In this document: piece after piece, positions 46,032 to 57,160 of the stretch | Numbering within the stretch: the stretch's first letter is position 1 | How the letters are laid out: the number at the start of each line of letters is the position of its first letter | NCBI GenBank assembly: GCA_001695595.3 | Contig: MBPM02000025.1 | Span: 310,001 to 374,000 of the forward strand | Source: Plasmopara viticola | Taxonomy: Eukaryota > Oomycota > Peronosporomycetes > Peronosporales > Peronosporaceae | Direction: 5' to 3' | DNA: 64,000 bases | Position numbers and translations under genes: made by a program | The notes under the pieces: generated by a model | What the model was told of the DNA's origin: nothing | Databases searched by the model: none | Seen by the model: the letters and a program-made list of their open reading frames with translations, nothing else

Positions 46032-46358
46032 ATTGTATTGTATTGTATTACGTTATTGCGTTGCCAAGGTATGCACGTGCTAGGCTCTATGGCTAGTCCA
46101 CGGCATAGAGTGGTGTCCGCATACGTCGGGTCTCGTTCGGCGGGCAGTGCAGCCAGCACCGAGGCCGTGAGGGTCTTCCATTATTCTGTGTAGTTCTGAC
46201 TTGGTAAGAGCCCAGGTGGCGCCCTGGTGCTGGAGACCGTCGCGTCGAGGGTGAGACTCGTTAGAGACCTGCAGATGCCCGAGAGCACCTGCCCGAAGCG
46301 CGCGAGCATTTAGCCCCCGCGCTTGGAAGGAGGGCGTCACCCCAACCTTTTCCGAGAA
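46032..46358 (-). mobile_element. Minimal internally deleted derivative of the LINE at 34.5 kb
   Basis: About 330 bp. Its right end (5' leader on the minus strand, GGTTGGGGTGACGCCCTCC onward to GACGGTCTCCAGCACCAGG) matches the leader of the 34.5-kb element. Its left part matches the last roughly 115 bp of that element (CACTCTATGCCGTGGACTAG and the ACGTAATACAATACAATAC tail). A few dozen bases of the middle (CAAGTCAGAACTACACAG) bridge them. All endonuclease and RT sequence is gone. A 12-bp target duplication flanks it, so it transposed in this reduced form or close to it. Confidence 0.85.
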
Positions 46359-46370
46359 ATTTCGAGTTGT
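46359..46370. repeat. Target-site duplication, right copy (LINE copy 2)
   Basis: Exact repeat of ATTTCGAGTTGT found at 46020-46031. Confidence 0.85.
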
Positions 46371-46525
46371 GTTTACAATTATTGTTGGGTAGAGATATTT
46401 TATAGCTGCCAATCAGAGGCCGAAAAGATGACCTAAGGGTTCCATATTAACAAACAGTTGTGAAAAGGTGTATGCTTCGAGAAACACCATTACTGCCAAT
46501 ACTCTAATCGTGGTAGTTAAAGGGG

Positions 46526-47610
46526 ATGGCAAGTATATTCGACAGGTTTCGTCTTGGCACCAAGCGCGAGCGCGTTGAAAGCACATCTGAGACCATTTCG
46601 GATAGTACTAAAGATAAATCTGTTTTTTCTCTGAAAAAGAGCAAGAACAGTCATATTGAACCGGAAAGCGAGACAATAGCTCAAAGAAGCGGCAAGTGGC
46701 AGGAACGATGGCACGCCATATGCGAAGACTGTTTTAGACACTCTCGACCTTGTATACACTACCCAGAGCGTCGTCTTCGCTTGCTTATCGTAGGGCATAA
46801 TCCTTCTTGCCACGCGTGGAAGACTGGCTATTCGTACAGGTGAAAAGTAAGACTTGCACTGTACAAATGTATTGTATGAATAACATGGCATTCGTGAGGT
46901 TACAGCAACCCAACTAATCGCATGTGGATGCTATTGACTGGAACATTGTCACCTTTTTCATGGGAGGGAATTATACCTTCTACGGCAAAAATTGTCGAGC
47001 AAAACATTTTGCCGGACGTGCATGGCGTTGGCTTTACATCCATTGGATTAGAGGTACGAGTTAGTCAAAGTCAGCTAGTGCGAATGTGCTAAGTTTAAAT
47101 TCTGCCTAATCAGCCCGGAAATGCTGCATCAAAATACGGCAAAACCACAAGTGCGTGTCTCTAAAATCTTGGCTATCTTTCATTTTTTGAAATTTATGTC
47201 TATATCATCGACTTGTGCTATTGGTTTTAGTGGAAGCATGGCGCAAAAGCTTTTACAACCGACTTTGTCGCCATGCTATCCAAGTTTGTAAAAGTGATCA
47301 TCATACCGCAACAGAATCTACAGAGAAGCAGGAAAAGATACGCTGCGAGCTTCCTCACGCCCCGATCGTGATTGCGTTCTCTGGTAAGCGTCAGTTTAGC
47401 TGGCTATTCTCACCGCCCTTGTCCAAAGTTGAAAATTATGGCAAGCAGTCACGACTTCCTTCAGGATGGCCACACGAGCTTCGCGGAGAAAGCGAAATCT
47501 GGGTCCTACCTAGTTCCAGCGGTCGTGCTGCTATGACAACAGCGCAACGCACGCTACCGTACCAACAGCTGGCGGAACGTCTTCGTCAAATTCCGTGGCA
47601 GAAAGCGTAG
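46526..47610 (+). CDS. TDG: TDG/MUG-type mismatch-specific uracil/thymine DNA glycosylase, four exons
   Basis: Exons 46526-46839, 46906-47053, 47114-47150 and 47231-47610, with introns of 66, 60 and 80 nt, all GT-AG and in phase, giving 292 residues. The N-terminal 80 residues are basic and low-complexity. The fold starts at LRLLIVGHNPSCHAWKTGYS (the G-x-NP active-site motif of the family, about residue 90), then NPTNRMWMLLTG, GVGFTSIGLEPGNAASKYGK, EAWRKSFYNRL, PIVIAFSGKRQF and VLPSSSGRAA (the second catalytic/DNA-wedge motif). It excises U or T mispaired with G in base excision repair and acts in the nucleus. The Asn of the NP motif is kept, so activity is expected; Ser replaces Gly after it. 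Its stop lies 24 bp from that of the convergent pseudokinase gene. Confidence 0.9.
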
Positions 47611-47634
47611 CAACAGCAGTTTGTTATTAAATAT

Positions 47635-49735
47635 TTACTCACTTAACATGCGTAAAACTTCGCTTATTTTCGGTCGGCTTGATGGCGTGTACGAAAGACA
47701 CCGCAAAGTCAGTTCGCGAAAGTCAGCGGGAGCATCTTCCGCGATTGAAGGCTTCAAGCGCTGCGCCACAACCTCAGTAGCAATAAAAATATCAGCCAGC
47801 GTCGAACCCCGCTCTTCCAAGAGATGCTCAAACAGCTTGCGACGCAACGAGATCTCGCAGAAAATTATACCAAGTGCGTAAACCTCAGCTGCAGCTGTAA
47901 TCTCGTCACCTTTGAGCAATTCTGGTGCCCGATACGCAATGTCTCCATCTCCGTATGCCCGGACAGGTACCAACTCTGTTCGAAGACTCGAGGCGTAGTC
48001 GAAAATATCAAGTTTGCATGTAAAATGTGCGTCAACGAACACACTTTTGGCCGTCAAATTGCGTGACAGTTTGTTTTCTTGATTGGAACGAATAAAGTTT
48101 AGTCCGTTACAAATGTCCTTGCTCATCTCAAGCCGCCGCGGCCAGGCAAGCTCGATAGCATCATCCAGAAGTACCGTTCTTAGACTGCCCTTGGCCATGT
48201 GCTCCACTACAATCAAGACCTCTTCGCGTTCAGTCCAGCTAGTTCCCAAAAATGTTACTATATTATCGTGTCGAAGTGGGACATATGACAGCCGAACGCC
48301 GTCTATTTTCTTTAAGGTCATTTCCAATGCTCGTGGTTCAAACTTGAGTGCGACAATCTTCGTGTCTCGGTACTCACCAATCCACAGACCCTGAGTACCT
48401 AGCTTTTCGTAAAGTGTCACTTGATCTTTTCCAAGGTCTATGTCGGCCAAGAGCTTTGCATTTCCTAAAGTCGCAACCTTTACCTCAGGCCCACTCCCTT
48501 GACTCGCAAGCAAGTCTTCCTCGCGATTAGTAAATGCCAGACGTTCATCAACAGAAGTGCACGCCTTCCTCCTAAATCGTCGAAAAAAAGAAATTACCAC
48601 CAATACAACGACTGTGCATGCGCAACCTAGGACAATGGCAATAAGCGAGATACCATGGCGAGTACTAGTAGAGTGGGTGGTCGATCTTGTTTCTAATGAT
48701 CCAGCACCTTGTGTGTTATTGCTGTCAGTACTTCCACTATGAGCAGGAGAAGTCGCATCCTGCATGTCCTTAACAACGCAAATCGCAAGTTTCTCAACGG
48801 TTTTCTCCTCCATACATGATAACTTGCTACTGTCAGTCGTATCCACAATATTATCCAACGTTCTAAAGTCCGACATGTTCGCCAGCTTTGTGTACTCTTC
48901 TTTCGCTAACTCAATCGGTCCTGAAATTGTATTTTGCTCCATAATACTATTATCGAGCAAAGTGTTGTCAGTACAGCTCTCGCGTTGCAATACAAATCAT
49001 ACTTACAGAGTCGTCACCTCCGTGTCTAGACTGAGCACCGCCGCAGGAAACGCCAATTTTGTATTCCGGATCACCACTTCTTTTATCGACACTGTCTTTT
49101 CTAGCTCGAATTTTTTTACTGTCGCCTTGTCAAAGATCCTACGCAATACACCAAAGAAATCAATCATGCCATCAGTATGTCCTCTTTCCCTTTCTCTTCC
49201 ATTGCTCTCACAATTGATTTAAATTTACTCCTGTGGGTAGCCACTGATCCTCAAATGTAGCCTTAATCCCGTCCACATGTACCACCAAGAGATCAGAAAG
49301 CTTCGCCAGCGCGTCACTACCGAATGAGAGCCACAAATCTATGCTCTCGAGCGGTGTAGGGTCCGCCTGCACTACTAGCTGCGAGATGGGCACGTCAAGC
49401 ACGTCCTTAAACTGCACGTCCACTTGCACAGTACGATTGGCACCTCCAATCGACGACAGCATCTGTGATAGCGGTTTACTCCAATTATTCAATGTCCATT
49501 TACCTCCAACCACGTAAGAATCAAAATTGACAGGCAAGAGGGCCCGAGACGTCGTCAGGAGGTCCGTTAACACGGCGGACGTGAGCTCCAGTGGTACTAG
49601 TGTATCTCCTGAGGGTAAAACACTTGCTTTTCCTTTTAAGGAGAGTATAAAGTGCTCGTTGACGTACGCCTCGAGCGTTTGCAGCAGCAGGAACTGGAGC
49701 AACAACGCCATGAAGCTGTGGTGTTGGGTCTTCAT
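47635..49735 (-). CDS. Single-pass membrane protein with TKL-like pseudokinase domain
   Basis: Starts at ATG 49735 with a signal-peptide-like lead (MKTQHHSFMALLLQFLLLQT). An ectodomain of roughly 300 residues follows (PISQLVVQADPTPLESIDLW, VHVDGIKATFEDQWLPTG and LRRIFDKATVKKFELEKTV). A strong GTAAGTATG donor and a TACTGAC branch site support a 60-nt intron at 49006-48947. One transmembrane helix (GISLIAIVLGCACTVVVLVV) precedes a cytoplasmic kinase fold: IVALKF, LRHDNIVTFLGTSW, EHMAKGSLRTVLLD, then SRNLTAKSVFVD in place of HRD...N and KLDIFDYASS in place of DFG. The catalytic Asp, DFG Asp and metal-binding Asn are lost; the ATP Lys is kept. A stop at 49208-49210 breaks the frame. It could be a 1-nt error, a real mutation or an unusual intron, so the gene is either a pseudokinase receptor or newly damaged. 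Confidence 0.72.
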
Positions 49736-52700
49736 CCTTAAATGGCGAATACACGTAAATTTATGGCAATGTACTAATTCTACCAGTATGTTTGTATCCG
49801 GGTTTCGTAAGGATGGAAATGGACAGGCGGAATGCGCTAGTGCGGCGGGACTTGCGCCTTTACTGTAGTGGCTCAAAATTTTGGAAATGAAAAGGGCGGA
49901 ACGATTAGTATGAAAGGTATACCATAAGGAAGAGATTGAGTTGCTCATCAATTTCAAGTAATGTTCGTTTGTGTACATACAGTGCAAAGTGGAATCACGT
50001 TTTAGCGTCAAGGACGAAGAGCACAAAATCCTCTTGTGATTTGATTTATTTTTACTGGTGGGATCAAAATCTTTTGGTTTGATGGACGAGCATAAAATCA
50101 GAATGAGTCGAAAGCCAGTTTAGATTCTGAAAATGTTAACACACTTCAAGCAATAATACATAAGAGTATTTACTACAATGGACTTTCAGGCGTATATGAC
50201 TGCAATTGTCTGCTGGAGCGTATGGTTTCTCGACACGCCGGAGTCTACCAAAACTCGAAATGGAATTTTACTACCTTGTACACTTGCGTTTGTACATCAC
50301 TGCTGGCTCCACCCTCGAGAGCTGATGGGGCTTAGCTCCCGTCAACTTATTCGAACGCAGAAGACCCGTCTCTTTTTGTGACCAATGCTTTCCTGGCTTT
50401 GAGGACTGCCAGCAAATTTAGAATACCGTTGGGTAATACAAAACTCTCTCACGTCGGGGTATGCACGGTCCTTGTGCCTTAGCTGGCCGCATTTATGGCA
50501 GCGGACGCTCGAGCCTTAGCCTATTGCGAGTGAGTGCTATTACAATCATTAAATGTTAACACAAGTCATTCAAAAGAACTGGCCTATATGTGGCTGTACT
50601 CCTTATAAGAACTAAAAATTCCTGAGAAGCATAAAAATAGGCCCGCCGCGCAAGCAACGCTTTTCAAGAGCATAACTGCTTTGACTTCTGCGCAGAGTGG
50701 CTTTTCAGTAATGGAGGCCGTCAATTTTATTTACCTATGAAAAGCTTGTTATTTCCCTGCTTGCAACTGGGGCATGACGGAGCCAAAATAGACAGGCGTG
50801 AATGCCGTTCTGCGTGATTAGTTGGCAAACCTTCGAAACTAATGCCGCAAGATCGTGGCTTTGCTTATGCAAGTATGACGGCTGGGCGGCTTGCTGGTGT
50901 TAGCCCTCCTACAATGCGGAAGCAAGTCAAAAATTTTCTTTGCATTTAAATGACACGTACGAAATAGAATGCCCGAAGCCTACAGACGAAAGGGAAGAAG
51001 CAACAAGCCACTGATTTTGTGGAGTCCATAATTGCCGTAACTGCTGCCTCTAAGATTAATTTGTGTCCGCACTTCATTAGACTACTTAAACTCATAGCCA
51101 AAACAATCTTAGCTTCTACGTTTTACATGCGAAGACACCTCTTGTTTGATATTAATAATCATGAAGTGTCGTCGCGTGAGCGCAAACCGTTGAAATCGAA
51201 TCAAACGACGTCACACATACGGGAGGCCGAACTACCAATTCGACTCGAATTTGATTTTGGGCACGGAGTACCACTACCGGGCATGAGTTAAGAGAGTTGC
51301 TGTGACACAATACCTACTTCTCTCTTTTTAAATGAAGAAATTAAACGTTCCTGCCCTTTCTTCCACGACGCTTTCGCCAGGGTCGATCCAGCATTTTATA
51401 AAGGGAGATAGGTTTTTCGATTATAAGAGTTTGGGGCTTCATTTGGTAAGATTTTCCCGTCGTCATTGACACAATTGATCATGGTTTTTATCGTCTTTGA
51501 CATGACTTAGCTTCTAACCTGTAAAACATGTCTCGAGGCCCTTGTAACCTTTGAAAAAGTAGTGCTCATTAATAAATGTTGTGGGACATAGGTCGCTTGA
51601 TAGCAGTCTGTTGCCAAAGCTTCAGCCGATCTGACTCGTACCGTATGTGTACCTCCAGTCGCGTACAGACTTTGCTATTGTTGTTACGCAGTACGAGCAG
51701 AGTTCACACCTTCCTATGCTTTTGAACCCAATGCTTGACGAGCATTTGCCATTTTTAGACTTTTCATAAAGAGCCGGTAGGGCCTGTACTACCGGCACCG
51801 AACCTCTTTTTTGAGCCGCCAAAGGAGCACGGTTCTCCGAATCGAATGGTTTTTATAGAACGAATACTATAACGCTTAGTTTCGCAGGTACCTCGCACTG
51901 TGCATTCTTAGATAGGAACCCCAATGCCATAGGCACTTAAGGTATCTAGTGTAACTTTCTGCGTGATCACAGCCGGATAAGCATATAGTTGCTGTGACTG
52001 CACCTTGTGCTTTTGCGCCTCATCGAAATGACTCGTTTTAAGCTTTTGCTCATCAGGCACAAGCGTTTGACCAATACACAGTCTTGTGAGTGTGCCGCCC
52101 AGGTGAGCACGGTGTATGCAGGGTATCATCCTAGAACTACCTTTGAAAAGTCTGTTTTAATAGTGCGAGCCGCAGGCCCAAAAGCAGAGCTTGGACTTTG
52201 GCAAGGGACGCAGCAACCCTCTGCACCCTCGGATGTCATGGTTAGCAAATATGACGCTGAGGTTCTTATTCAGTTCATTCATTCCAAAAAATACGCAACA
52301 GGCGCCGTGCGCTGCGAGCAAAGGAATCGTTTCCCGGTAGAACAGCGTATATACGCCGTATTATTCAAGCACTGTAAGCTTGACTTGTGTCTAAAGAATG
52401 CTATTGTCGACGATGCACTTAGTGCGGTCGACAAGGTCGCTAAATGACTTGGCTATGTGCTTTATGTGAGCTAAGAAAATCTTTCTCCATGTTGTGCAGG
52501 CCTTTGAAAAGTTTCTTGGGTCAAAACCGTGATGTCCGCTCGACAAAGATCTCTGGAGAGAAGTTTGACTTGAAGCGATATAAGCAGTCCAAGGTCTTGA
52601 CTAAAGGGAGTGTATTGAATTTGCGCTGTTTGGGTTGAATCAGGTATTTGAACTTCGTTTATTATCTACAAATTGTAAGTCGTAGATCACTAACTGCTAA
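49736..52700. other. Desert downstream of island 2, unassigned frames only
   Basis: Frames at 50178-50381, 51019-51291 and 52007-52447 (plus) and 51908-52129 (minus) show no domain I know. The 146-residue frame at 52007 contains VLIVRAAGPKAELGLWQG and FPVEQRIYAVLFKHCKLDLC, which look protein-like, followed in another frame by LKSFLGQNRDVRSTKISGEK. An old mobile element is possible. The first few hundred bases should hold the promoter of the minus-strand pseudokinase gene. Confidence 0.3.
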
Positions 52701-55700
52701 ACTACAAGAGTTAGTACACACACCTAGGCTTGCTTGAATGCCTCATCGGATTTTCGTTTCCTCTTTTCATCCTGTTGTCGTATGGTGGATTGGAGTGAGC
52801 GATCCTGCCACATCTTAATTTTTTTCGTAATACATTAATAGATGTCACACCGTATGACGATTTTGACAATTTGATTAAACTTTAAGAGTAAAATACAATT
52901 AATAAACGGAGATAACATTCTTCACCAATAATGGGTAACAAAGATTTGCAAAATGAGAGCTGTGGCACAATGCAAGGTCGACCACTAAATGTCATGAGCA
53001 AACCACGCTTCACAAAAGCATCATCCGCGGAAATTATTTACAGCTTAACCGGCCGTTGAGTCAACGCAGGCTTTTAATCAAACAAGCTACCAGAGGTATG
53101 AACCTCAGAGTCGCAAAAAAAAAGTCAGAAATTCCTGGTGGCAGTGTTTCTAGCGATAGAAATCTTTCTTTAGGATATAGAACATTTTTCTAATCCAAGT
53201 TGGTCATTACAAGCAGCGTACATTGGGCTTGGTCTCATTAGTCTTGAGATTTCTAAGAATTAGGTATATCCTTTATATAAATATATCCAGGTGTGGTGCC
53301 CGAGGACCGACCATCAAAACTTTTATTGGATAGAAAATTAGACACATGTTGGACCTTGCACCAGGCACGAAGTACTATATCAGAAGACAATGATCATCGC
53401 CATACGAGCAGTGTAAGCTCGTTAATCCCTAAATAGGCAAAGAGTGATATTTTTTCGCTCTTGTCACCAACTTACCTTTTTTGGAAGTCGACTCGAGAGC
53501 GAGGATAGCTTCATGTCTTTAAGTATAGTAATAGGGCGTCTGCACTTGTACGAGAGCCGATTCCGAGAAAGGCGGTTTCTCTTTATAATATTTCCAGCGC
53601 AGTAAACGTTTTGTAGATTAAACAACATTTAAAACATAGTTAGTGTTGAATACACAGATCGAGACTGATTTACCTCACGGTTGTCAGTACACCAGGTCAT
53701 AAGGGAAAGTGATGCCATTATGATTGTCAAACATTTCGACGACGCTCAACTATCTAGTCACACAACTTTCTCGACCGTTACGGTCTTTTACTACAAGGTC
53801 TTTGAACGTATAATTATTTGAACGGACTCAATGTCTTCAAGATAGGCTGGCTGCTAAGGCCGATTTGAGCGCTTCAAGGCGAAATTTAAGTTCATAAGGA
53901 CCAGCACACTCAAAACTAAATCGGACAAACGTGTCCCTGTGGCGCTAAAAATCGAAGACTTTAAATGCTTTTTAAGCCACGGAGCTTGAGCGGGTTTCCA
54001 GAATTTATTTGGCCTACGCCGCGGTCCTAAAGGAAATTTCGAAAATGTTTAGACCTAACCAGCATTCTACACAAGTGTAGTGCTGGCTTTGCGAGTGTCG
54101 CAATGCCGTTGTTGGATCTCTTTAAGAGGATTTAAGAAAATCAGCGTTAGGGTGCATTAATTGACATCGCAAAATACCTTCTGTAAAGGTGTCTCTGCGT
54201 TAGCCAGATGTGATAAAGTACTTGGCTTCTTAGAGATTGTGACGCTCATTATTAAACTAAATAAATTTTCGAGGCAACTTAATTATTCGTATACGTAGCG
54301 GGAAGATATTTCCGTCACTACAAAGCCAGCTTCAAATAAACCACCTTCATCTATTTCTCAAGCCTGTTCCAACTTCTTATTTTTGCTAACCCTATCATGT
54401 CTGAATGCTGACTATTCATCGTAAAGCATTCTCTAATTTGGGCTTTTAGGGAATTGCGTGAGACGCACACAGAATTACCGCTGTGTTTATCAAAATGATA
54501 TCTCCACCTGATTGTCCACTTATACGCTAAGCAATACATAAGCTTTTACGTGATTAAATCATGATTGACGTAATACATGGACCGTAGCTATGTGTTTACG
54601 TATCCGATCATATCTTGCCCTGCGATTGCGCTCTTGCAACACTTGACATTATTGTGCAAAATCATTGTTTGACCTTTCCAAGATATTAATATTGGCCTGT
54701 AAATTTCTTGTCCACGTTTGTACTCAAAACATTTTAGTGATCCCTTTATATAACGAATATTCCGCACATCGATCCTTTCCGAACTAATTTCTCGTATGGC
54801 CAATAGGCTTCCGATTATGCCAACCATGATGGGGTGATAATCTCTCTATGTGCTTCACCACATTATCGTATCGAGACAAGGGTAAAATTGGTCGGTAGCT
54901 CTACGCCGCCTATGTCAGAGCGCTTATGACCATCCTATTTAATGTTGACTTATGCACGTGATCTTCTCCGAATTGACTTCAATCACTACTGAAAGCAGTA
55001 AAGAATTGAAAAATCCAGTTCACGCCAACGATCTGAGTTTTTCGATCCAGAGATTTCGCAAATGGCACACAAACTAAAGGGCACAAATCTCATGCTATCT
55101 TACCTTATTAAGACTGAACCGATCGCCTTAACCAGCACACATAGCGATTAAACAGGTCCATTGGCTGGAACACAAGGTATGGCAATTAGCAAACTCACAA
55201 TTTCTTTGGAGCACTTCGTTGAGTTGGCCGTCTAGAGCGCAGTTCGTGCTCAGTTCCTCGCAAATTTTGCAAAAGTTACTCCTCCACAAAAGTATACGGG
55301 TGCGGATCTCTCGATGACTCAAGATGTCATTGTGGCTACTTGGTATTGATGAAATGAGAAGGATGTAATCTTTGTAGCGATATCGCCGGCGATACAGATG
55401 ATCTAAGAAGGATGCGTCGTTCAACAGAGCTTTGGGGAAATTCTGTCGATTTGAGAAACTATGGACTTTTCTAAACAAAACTCGTCCTTCTTCATATGCC
55501 TTCATCGATGGTGAATGCTTGTTGCAAATTGGGCTTCTTTTGATCGATAATGCAAAAAATAGACCGATTGCTCTGCCAAAGCATGCATTTGCCGGAATTA
55601 AGCCTTAAAGCCTCAGTAGAATTGAACACAGAAGGTCAAGACATGCACATTATGATCTGTTGGGACAAGTGGCTGAAAGACACTACCACCTAGAATTACT

Positions 55701-57160
55701 TGAGCCAATTTTTTCAAATGTCGGGTGATAAAGAACCTGAATCTGTTGATACGAAAATAATTGAAAAACCCACTAACTCGAAACAAGCAATGGCCATCGA
55801 GGACAAAATAATGGCTTTAACGACTTTGTTGCTGTCTTTGAATGAAGCGAAAAGTACCACAAACCGATTTAGGATATAAGACTTCTTTTAAATTGATACA
55901 CATTTACGGCCGATACGCTCTTATAGCTGATTGGACACCTGGTATCCGTTTACGATCAAAGTCGAACCAAAGATCAAGTCAGTGTTTCAATCAAGACAGG
56001 CTATCGAGTCAAGACGATATGATCAAAAGAACAAACACGCAACAATATAATCTTATATTATTCACGTCGGCCAGAGATGCAGCATCCACAGCTAGCAAGG
56101 ACACATTTTTATAAAAAAAATCTACAGCGCTTCATGTGCGAGGTAGCAGTTCCGCTAGCATATTCAGGCACTAAAGGTTCCTAAGCAGATGCTGTTTGAT
56201 TTATCCAGCTCAGCAATGCAGTGGTTCCGTATGGATGAAGGCCAAGTGCACAAACGAAATTCGATCGATCGCAACTTATAACTGATTTGCGAAAGCTTTT
56301 AGCAACCATCATAAGAAAAAAAAACATAAGAAGCAGGGACACTATCAAGGTCGTTATGATGGACATCGATTGTGTTTTTAGCTTTGCGAATAAGTATCGG
56401 ACGCCGATATAAAGTATATCACCTCTCGCGCTAAAAAGAGCTATAAAATGATGTTGAATAAATGACCTTACATATGTTTGCAATGGTTCCCACTAGCACG
56501 ATTAATAGTGTGTATACAATTGCTCCTCGGATACGTTTGTCGGTGATATCGGAACAAATGACGTTTTTTGAATAATCGGGATGAAAATCGAGCAGGATTG
56601 TGGTGCGGCAAGGTGAAGCCAATTTTAGTACACGGCCAAATTTTCTGACTTGAAAGCATTTTGGTGATGGTGGCTTATTGAACGACAACCCACGCAATTG
56701 GCAATTATACCGCAAAAATTAGTTGGAAAGGCCTACAGTGTGAGCTTCAGGAACAACTTACGACTCCTATTTACAATTTGCTACAAGCAACTAAAATCAC
56801 TCTGCAATTTATGCAGAAACTTAAGACTTTTTTTTATTTTTTCTAGATTAGCGTAGTATGCAAATTAGCATTATAGCAATAGAAAGTCTGTCGTGCACCT
56901 TTATATAGCGGTGGGTTAAATATTTGACATTTTTGTATCGGTCACTTACCTCTTCCTCCAATCTTTCTTGGATCACTGCCATTAACAACGGGTCGAGACT
57001 GTTGTACAAAACGTCACTCTGGTGATAACATTGACCAGCACCAACAAAAAGCGAAGGATACTGCCAGTCGACCGAATCATTTAAATACTACCTAGTAGGT
57101 GTCTCTTCATCAAGTTGCCTTAAAGGCACTCTTTTCTAAGTCTGTTGCTGCTGCTGCGCC
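52701..57160. other. Desert, no gene recognised
   Basis: Minus-strand frames at 54351-54539, 54588-54827, 55128-55505 and two overlapping ones at 56181-56715 lack known motifs. The last pair encodes hydrophobic stretches (AIVYTLLIVLVGTIANI; TTLIVSLLLMFFFLMMVA) that could be remains of a membrane protein in two frames. No RNA gene is seen. Confidence 0.3.

Noticed and set aside
48947..49006. A 30-nt mini-intron in the membrane pseudokinase gene
   Set aside because: The same strong donor pairs with a later acceptor to give a 60-nt intron with a good branch site, in phase.
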